Shown here: positions 61,101-64,000 of the stretch, piece after piece | How positions within the stretch are numbered: position 1 is the first letter of the stretch | Layout of the letters: the number at the start of each line of letters is the position of its first letter | From: Platycnemis pennipes | Taxonomy: Eukaryota; Arthropoda; Insecta; Odonata; Platycnemididae | Direction: 5' to 3' | NCBI GenBank assembly: GCA_933228895.1 | Contig: OW121847.1 | Span: 88,825,656 to 88,889,655, forward strand | Length of the DNA stretch: 64,000 nucleotides | Made by a program: the position numbers and the translations under genes | The notes under the pieces: model-generated | The model's database searches: none | The model's input: the letters and a program-made list of their open reading frames with translations, nothing else | Told to the model about the DNA's origin: nothing

Positions 61101-64000
61101 ATGACTTTCCTGGTGGTGCTTTCCCTCTCCAGTAAAAACACAATATAATAGACGCCACCACATGGCCCGTTCCATCCTCATCATCTGCCCATCCACACGG
61201 TCCGGCTCGATATGCAAACCGTCATCACCGGCTGCCACACATAAAACTTTATGGAACGACGCGCCCTTGTGGCAATCACCTGAGGAGTGTCCCGCGCAGC
61301 TGCAGGGGGAATCGGCGAGTCGCCCCCGTTCACTCCTCCCCGCCCCTTGCTACTGCTGCCCATTCCCATTTAACCCCCTCCCGATGAGTTCACTTCACCA
61401 TCGGCTGCCGTAAAATAGAAACAAAAAAACAACGCTCAAGCCGATATTATGGACGTTCGCACGCTCTTGCATTAGGCACAAAATTACTTCGGCAATCTTG
61501 GAGAATAACGCCGCGTCAAAAGTGGACATCATTTCTTGCGGCCACCAATTTTTTTTTGTAATAATACCTATAATTCGAGTTTTAGGTACCCCAGCTACTA
61601 AGGTTATATTGCACCATCAGACCAGAAACTCCTCACATCTCATTTCAAGTCTACCTCGTATTTTAATGCGCTTCAGAGCAGTAGTAAAGATACAAGGATG
61701 AGAGTGGGAAGGTTAGGAGGGAGAGTGGAGGGTGACCTGGTGTCGAAATTACCCTGCTCTTTAACAAAAGACACCAAGGGGACCAAGGCTTAACCTCCCA
61801 TACTACGCACGGAGTACTGAACTCAAATGCTCTTCTCAAATCACTTAAGTAGTTGTCGACTTGCCAGTGAAAAAGAATTTCCACTGCCGGGAATTAAGTC
61901 CTTAAATATAAGGCAAGTACAGCACACATACCAAACGCATGGTTCGAAACAGCAAATTTAAGGTACAAAGCTGGCATATTTCTGGCCATTTCAGCCGGCT
62001 ACTTTGGATGCTTCCATATTTCACAGCATGCACTTCAAATTATCCGTGCAATCAGGAACGTGGACACTTTTATTTTCTTCTAAAGCATTCGTCACTCCAG
62101 ATGACAAAGAAGAAAGTTTACCGTCCAGCTCTATCACCAATCAGACCGAAGTTAAAACTTGGGGAATATTTTTTTCCTGTGGCCGAACAAATATAATAAG
62201 AAAGGGCTCGTAATATTTTTGACTCCATAAGAAGAACAAGACTAGAGACAGACTATCCTACGAATAGACTTTTAATCCGTTTCGTCATAATATCAACTGT
62301 TGAGGTGCCGATGCAATTAGTATTTTTTTACATATTTAGGTAAATTACTTATCATTTAGTTGTAGGTACCCTTAGGATAATAACTACGTGCCTTTAGTGA
62401 AGGAATATTGTACTTATTAGTTATAATAGGTACAATAATAGCCAATGATAACTAATAGGGAAGCATTAGTTCTAAACCCTCCCTGTAAAGCTTGTCTAGT
62501 TTTTACTCACCCTCTGCGACACACCCTATGGTTGCCTTGGAGGAAAATCCGTATTACATGTGTACGTAACTGGTAACGGAAAATAAAGAGGGATGCGTAA
62601 ACAAGACGCTTTGAGAGAGGATAATGATTTTAATTATAAGGGTTGATTTCTTGAGGCCCACACAGGGAAAAAATATATAAGGAAATTGCTGAAATAAGGA
62701 AATGCTTCATGAAATTTTATGAGTTCATATTTCCTAGGCTGTTTAGCGCGGAAGATGGTTGTTATCGTAACACTAAATTACCGCTAAGGACTAATTCAAG
62801 GTAATAAAGCCTATATATGTAAAGCCTAAAGAATATTTGGTACGCCCCGTTGGTACGCCACTAACCATAATACCCGAATTTAGACAATGTTCCACTGAAG
62901 GGAATACAATGCCGTATGGCAATAGAAATAATAAGTTTACTGCTAACTGATTGCTGCACCAAGGCAAATGATTTAAAAACAATTCAATCCAATAATGTGT
63001 GTACTCCACAGGGCTCACCCCGCCAGTCTTTCCCTCTCCCAGACGAAGGTACGACCACTGTTAAAGCGCATCCATTTTACGGGCGGATTCCCTCATTAAT
63101 AGTCAAACGTACAAATGACGCGAAACCGAAGTTTTTAAAACGTGGATGGGCCACACCCCCTCTTATGGACGAACTTATAGTTAAACTTGCCCGTTATAAA
63201 AAAATATGTATATTTACCTGACATTCCAGCAGGAGCGGGATGAAATTCGGATATTTTATGCCACTTTCAGATGTTTATCGCGGGGATTAAAGCGTTATGA
63301 CTACATTTGGATACGTTTTGGTACGAATAAAATTCTGGATGAATATTTCAATCCCTGATGTGGCCATTAATGTGATGCAAACATTTAGTGGCTATTAAAA
63401 TAATTAATAAATTAGTTTGAATACATCATGCTATTGATAATTGTTTCAACATTCCATTTACACATCACCGAAAATGTTAAAAACTTGGCAATATGATATT
63501 TATTTTCAAACCTTTAGCATTATCAAGGAATGAGGTCTATTATAAGACACAAAAAACGAATGAATAATTGGGACAAAAACGGCACTTGTTCCCGTGAAAA
63601 TGATCAAACAATCATTTTATCCTTATCGACCTCATAATCCCTCGGTTAAGTAACCGGCATTTGATTGCATTTTTAGCACTAAGTTATGAACATCTCAGTT
63701 AATGAACAGAAAGAATCATTTTCAACGTTGAATAGATAAAACAATGACAGTCTACTGACTAAATACTTCTGTGTGCAAATGAAATTGTATCAAGTACACA
63801 GTAGAGTCGACCATTCAACTTCGATGATTAAACACTTGGCCCACTGTAAATAGACTTTTCATGCCTCAGACTAATGAGTAAGGATCACTTACACGCTCAC
63901 CGTGAAGCCGGATGGAATGAAGTTAATTATTTAAAAATTTTCTTTCTTACCATTGCGGAAGCGGAGTACCATTCTGTATTCATATTGGCCAATGTAAAGT
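45961..64000 (-). CDS. Cys-loop ligand-gated anion channel subunit (GlyR/CG12344-like), 9 exons in window, 5' end missing
   Basis: Pentameric neurotransmitter-gated chloride-channel subunit of the plasma membrane. Exons joined in phase: 63951-64000, 59553-59620, 55842-56065, 54233-54315, 53291-53425, 51390-51581, 50954-51022, 47700-47872, 45961-46191, giving about 407 residues. Visible in order: ligand-binding strands with YIRSFGSIS; loop A-type WKPEVYFPNAKH; the 15-residue Cys-loop (C, 13 residues, C) ending DSQIC; a second cysteine pair (DC...YSC, 10 residues between) as in GlyR, GluCl and HisCl; M1 with ISWVSFWMD; M2 beginning PGRTTLGVTT; M3 with CALLEFTIVNY; an alanine-rich M3-M4 loop; and M4 ending YWPYYMLA at the stop. 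The proline-x-arginine before M2 without the cation-channel glutamate argues for anion selectivity. The absence of GABA-receptor signatures and the GlyR-like second disulfide suggest the insect CG12344 (glycine receptor-like) group. pHCl or GluCl relatives are less likely. The ligand cannot be told from sequence. Signal peptide and first exon(s) lie beyond 64000. Confidence 0.93.
47700..47872 (-). CDS. Channel exon h: rest of M3 and cytoplasmic loop
   Basis: The acceptor TTTTCCAG precedes FVFCALLEFTIVNYMWRRQ, the end of M3. An alanine-rich run (AVAAATAAAATGAGG) coded by GC-rich sequence follows. I end the exon at the strong donor GTAAGC (after TSAK), which leaves phase 0 and fits the last exon. 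Other possible donors lie at GTGAAG and GTCAAT further on, also phase 0. If nothing is spliced, the frame continues to a TAG at 47568, so the 3' boundary is uncertain. Confidence 0.8.
48050..48200 (+). mobile_element. Possible SINE relic in channel intron
   Basis: Shares TCAGTAATCTTTCAATCGGA then TGGGAC with the SINE's TCAGTACTCCGTCCGTCGGATGGGAC region, and CTTGGCACCTTCG further on. Very diverged. Confidence 0.25.
49168..49290 (+). promoter_or_regulatory. Possible plus-strand promoter and first exon inside channel intron
   Basis: TATATATA at 49168-49175 in a GC-richer patch, followed about 115 bp later by a good donor (CCTCG|GTAAGA at 49291). If real it would be antisense to the channel gene. 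No second exon identified. Confidence 0.2.
49956..50038. repeat. 83 bp direct repeat, copy 1
   Basis: Identical to 50653-50735 over 83 bases (CCTTCGTCAACATGG... to ...GGGCAGTCGTTAC). Both copies lie in the intron between the M3 exons of the channel gene. The minus strand is open through both copies. Confidence 0.9.
50653..50735. repeat. 83 bp direct repeat, copy 2
   Basis: Perfect copy of 49956-50038, about 700 bp away in the same orientation, with unrelated flanks on both sides. Confidence 0.9.
50954..51022 (-). CDS. Channel exon g: M2-M3 linker and start of M3
   Basis: A 69 bp exon, acceptor TTTCTTTACAG and donor GTTAGT. It encodes IQSGLPQVSYIKAIDVWMGT followed by Cys-Ser. LPxVSYxKAIDxWM is the conserved M2-M3 gating linker of anion channels. 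Both split codons (Gly, Ala) fit the neighbours. Confidence 0.96.
51390..51581 (-). CDS. Channel exon f: end of loop C, M1 and pore-lining M2
   Basis: A 192 bp exon, acceptor ATACTCACAG and donor GTAAAA. It encodes NYSC, the SRSVGFHLVQSYLP pre-M1 segment, the M1 helix (LLIVVISWVSFW) and most of M2 (PGRTTLGVTTLLAVSSQSS). The residue before Arg0' is Gly where most anion channels have Ala (PAR), and position 10' is Ala where Thr is usual. Confidence 0.96.
53291..53425 (-). CDS. Channel exon e: loops B to C, second disulfide
   Basis: A 135 bp exon, acceptor AATATTACAG and donor GTGAGT. It starts SKTTEELRLEWKNSNP and ends SDCQESFQI. The Cys here pairs with the YSC of the next exon, bracketing loop C as in glycine, glutamate and histamine channels. 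Confidence 0.94.
54233..54315 (-). CDS. Channel exon d: signature Cys-loop
   Basis: An 83 bp exon, acceptor TAATTTCAG and donor GTAAGT. It encodes LKLTFSCMMDLAKFPLDSQI, then CTMEVAS. The two cysteines are separated by exactly 13 residues and enclose the canonical F-P-x-D motif that couples ligand binding to gating. It enters and leaves with split codons (Arg before, Phe after) that match both neighbours. Confidence 0.96.
54549..54588. repeat. GC-rich imperfect hairpin
   Basis: CCGGGCG...CATCTG and CAGATGGCGCCCGG flank a 10-base loop. It sits at the edge of a GC-richer segment (54,540-54,800) that looks like an old insertion in the channel intron. Confidence 0.4.
55842..56065 (-). CDS. Channel exon c: loops D and A of the ligand-binding domain
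   Basis: A 224 bp exon, acceptor CACTTACAG before DYEVDLYLRQKW and donor GTCAGT after YMLR. It follows the Met of the previous exon in phase 0, giving the family junction M-DY-x-V-x-x-x-LRQ-W. It contains QDERL, the loop A-type WKPEVYFPNAKH and the ILYMLR strand that leads into the Cys-loop. The reading frame stays open 165 bp further upstream (to 56230), but that part has no family similarity and lies behind the acceptor. Confidence 0.93.
57616..58432 (-). mobile_element. hAT transposon, internally deleted, with subterminal repeats
   Basis: Ends TAGGCTTGTG and CACAAGCCTA are exact inverted repeats of each other. The flanking 8-mers GATACGGA and GGTACTGA match at 6 of 8, the size expected for a hAT duplication. 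Both subterminal regions (57,640-57,830 and 58,255-58,410) are packed with ATCGATGA-type repeats, the usual place for transposase binding sites. The transposase remnant lies between. Confidence 0.8.
57945..58236 (-). pseudogene. hAT transposase C-terminal fragment (dimerisation domain)
   Basis: Reads NPFLAELHKYEEIPALSKSS, then WYSNRKDVYPRL, an in-frame stop and a frame change, then IPATSTSSERFFSDAGNVVL and a stop TAG at 57945. IPATS-x-x-SER-x-FS-x-AGN is the hallmark of the hAT dimerisation domain. The BED finger and catalytic core are gone. Confidence 0.85.
59553..59620 (-). CDS. Channel exon b: ligand-binding strand beta 1
   Basis: A 68 bp exon between acceptor TTATTTGCAG and donor GTAATT. 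It encodes NATTVICELYIRSFGSISPV followed by Lys-Met, matching the GlyR/GluCl pattern V-x-C-x-IFI-x-SFGSI. It enters in phase 1 and leaves in phase 0. NAT at its start is a potential N-glycosylation site. The open frame continues upstream only by chance, as the acceptor decides the start. Confidence 0.85.
59621..61689. other. Channel intron, no other gene
   Basis: AT-rich, with a GC-richer patch at 61,150-61,400 holding chance frames. No exon supported. Confidence 0.4.
61690..61935 (-). mobile_element. Old SINE relic, copy in channel intron
   Basis: Reverse orientation. Shares ACACCAAGGGGACCAAGGCT, the ACGGAGTACTGAACTC stretch and CCACTGCCGGGAATT (B-box region) with the fullest copy. Heavily diverged; tail and target-site duplication not identifiable. 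Confidence 0.6.
63951..64000 (-). CDS. Channel exon a (partial): start of ligand-binding domain
   Basis: Minus-strand reading LYIGQYEYRMVLRFRN plus one base, followed by a good donor (GTAAGA). The phase (one base carried over) fits exactly the next exon at 59620, which begins with two bases completing an Asp codon. The Y-E-x-R run sits where GlyR has YDxRIRP, about ten residues before the conserved Cys of the first beta strand. The exon runs off the window edge. The assignment depends on phase and position, since only 16 codons are visible. Confidence 0.65.

Overview
The window looks like a stretch of AT-rich nuclear genome from an arthropod, most likely an insect. It has long introns with GT/AG splice sites, many degraded retroelements and DNA transposons, and no bacterial-type gene packing. 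The species or order cannot be read from the sequence.

The one clear protein-coding gene is on the minus strand and fills the right end (45,961 to beyond 64,000). It is a Cys-loop ligand-gated ion channel subunit of the anion-selective (GlyR/GluCl/HisCl-like) class. Nine exons can be placed whose splice phases all agree: 63,951-64,000 (partial), 59,553-59,620, 55,842-56,065, 54,233-54,315, 53,291-53,425, 51,390-51,581, 50,954-51,022, 47,700-47,872 and 45,961-46,191. Together they encode about 407 residues, from just before the first beta strands of the ligand-binding domain through M4 and the stop. The signal peptide and extreme N-terminus lie outside the window. The closest type I recall is the insect glycine-receptor-like CG12344 group; this is from memory, not from a search.

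The left 45 kb has no recognisable protein-coding host gene. It carries: (i) a tRNA-derived SINE family, three copies of which keep perfect 10-12 bp target-site duplications (1,087; 2,859; 44,707), with older relics at 22,925, 24,413 and 61,690; (ii) 5'-truncated non-LTR retrotransposon pieces with a (TGATGA)n tail at 16,981, 32,797, 34,655 and 40,946, plus a second LINE type at 26,995; (iii) a Penelope-like GIY-YIG remnant at 25,284; (iv) hAT remnants at 23,256 and, nearly complete in outline, 57,616-58,432; (v) several inverted-repeat elements (6,831; 8,972; 35,882; 39,721).

Between 30.2 and 37.3 kb on the plus strand there is a possible multi-exon non-coding transcript. Two clear exon-like modules (31,401 and 32,607), with a less certain first (30,699) and fourth (37,084) member, look like tandem duplicates that kept their splice sites. 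One copy was later interrupted by a LINE. Just downstream, a 524 bp foldback element carries a decayed hammerhead-ribozyme-like core in each arm. These two regions are the best candidates for something undescribed. The remaining sequence is AT-rich non-coding DNA with scattered GC-rich or purine/pyrimidine-biased patches.
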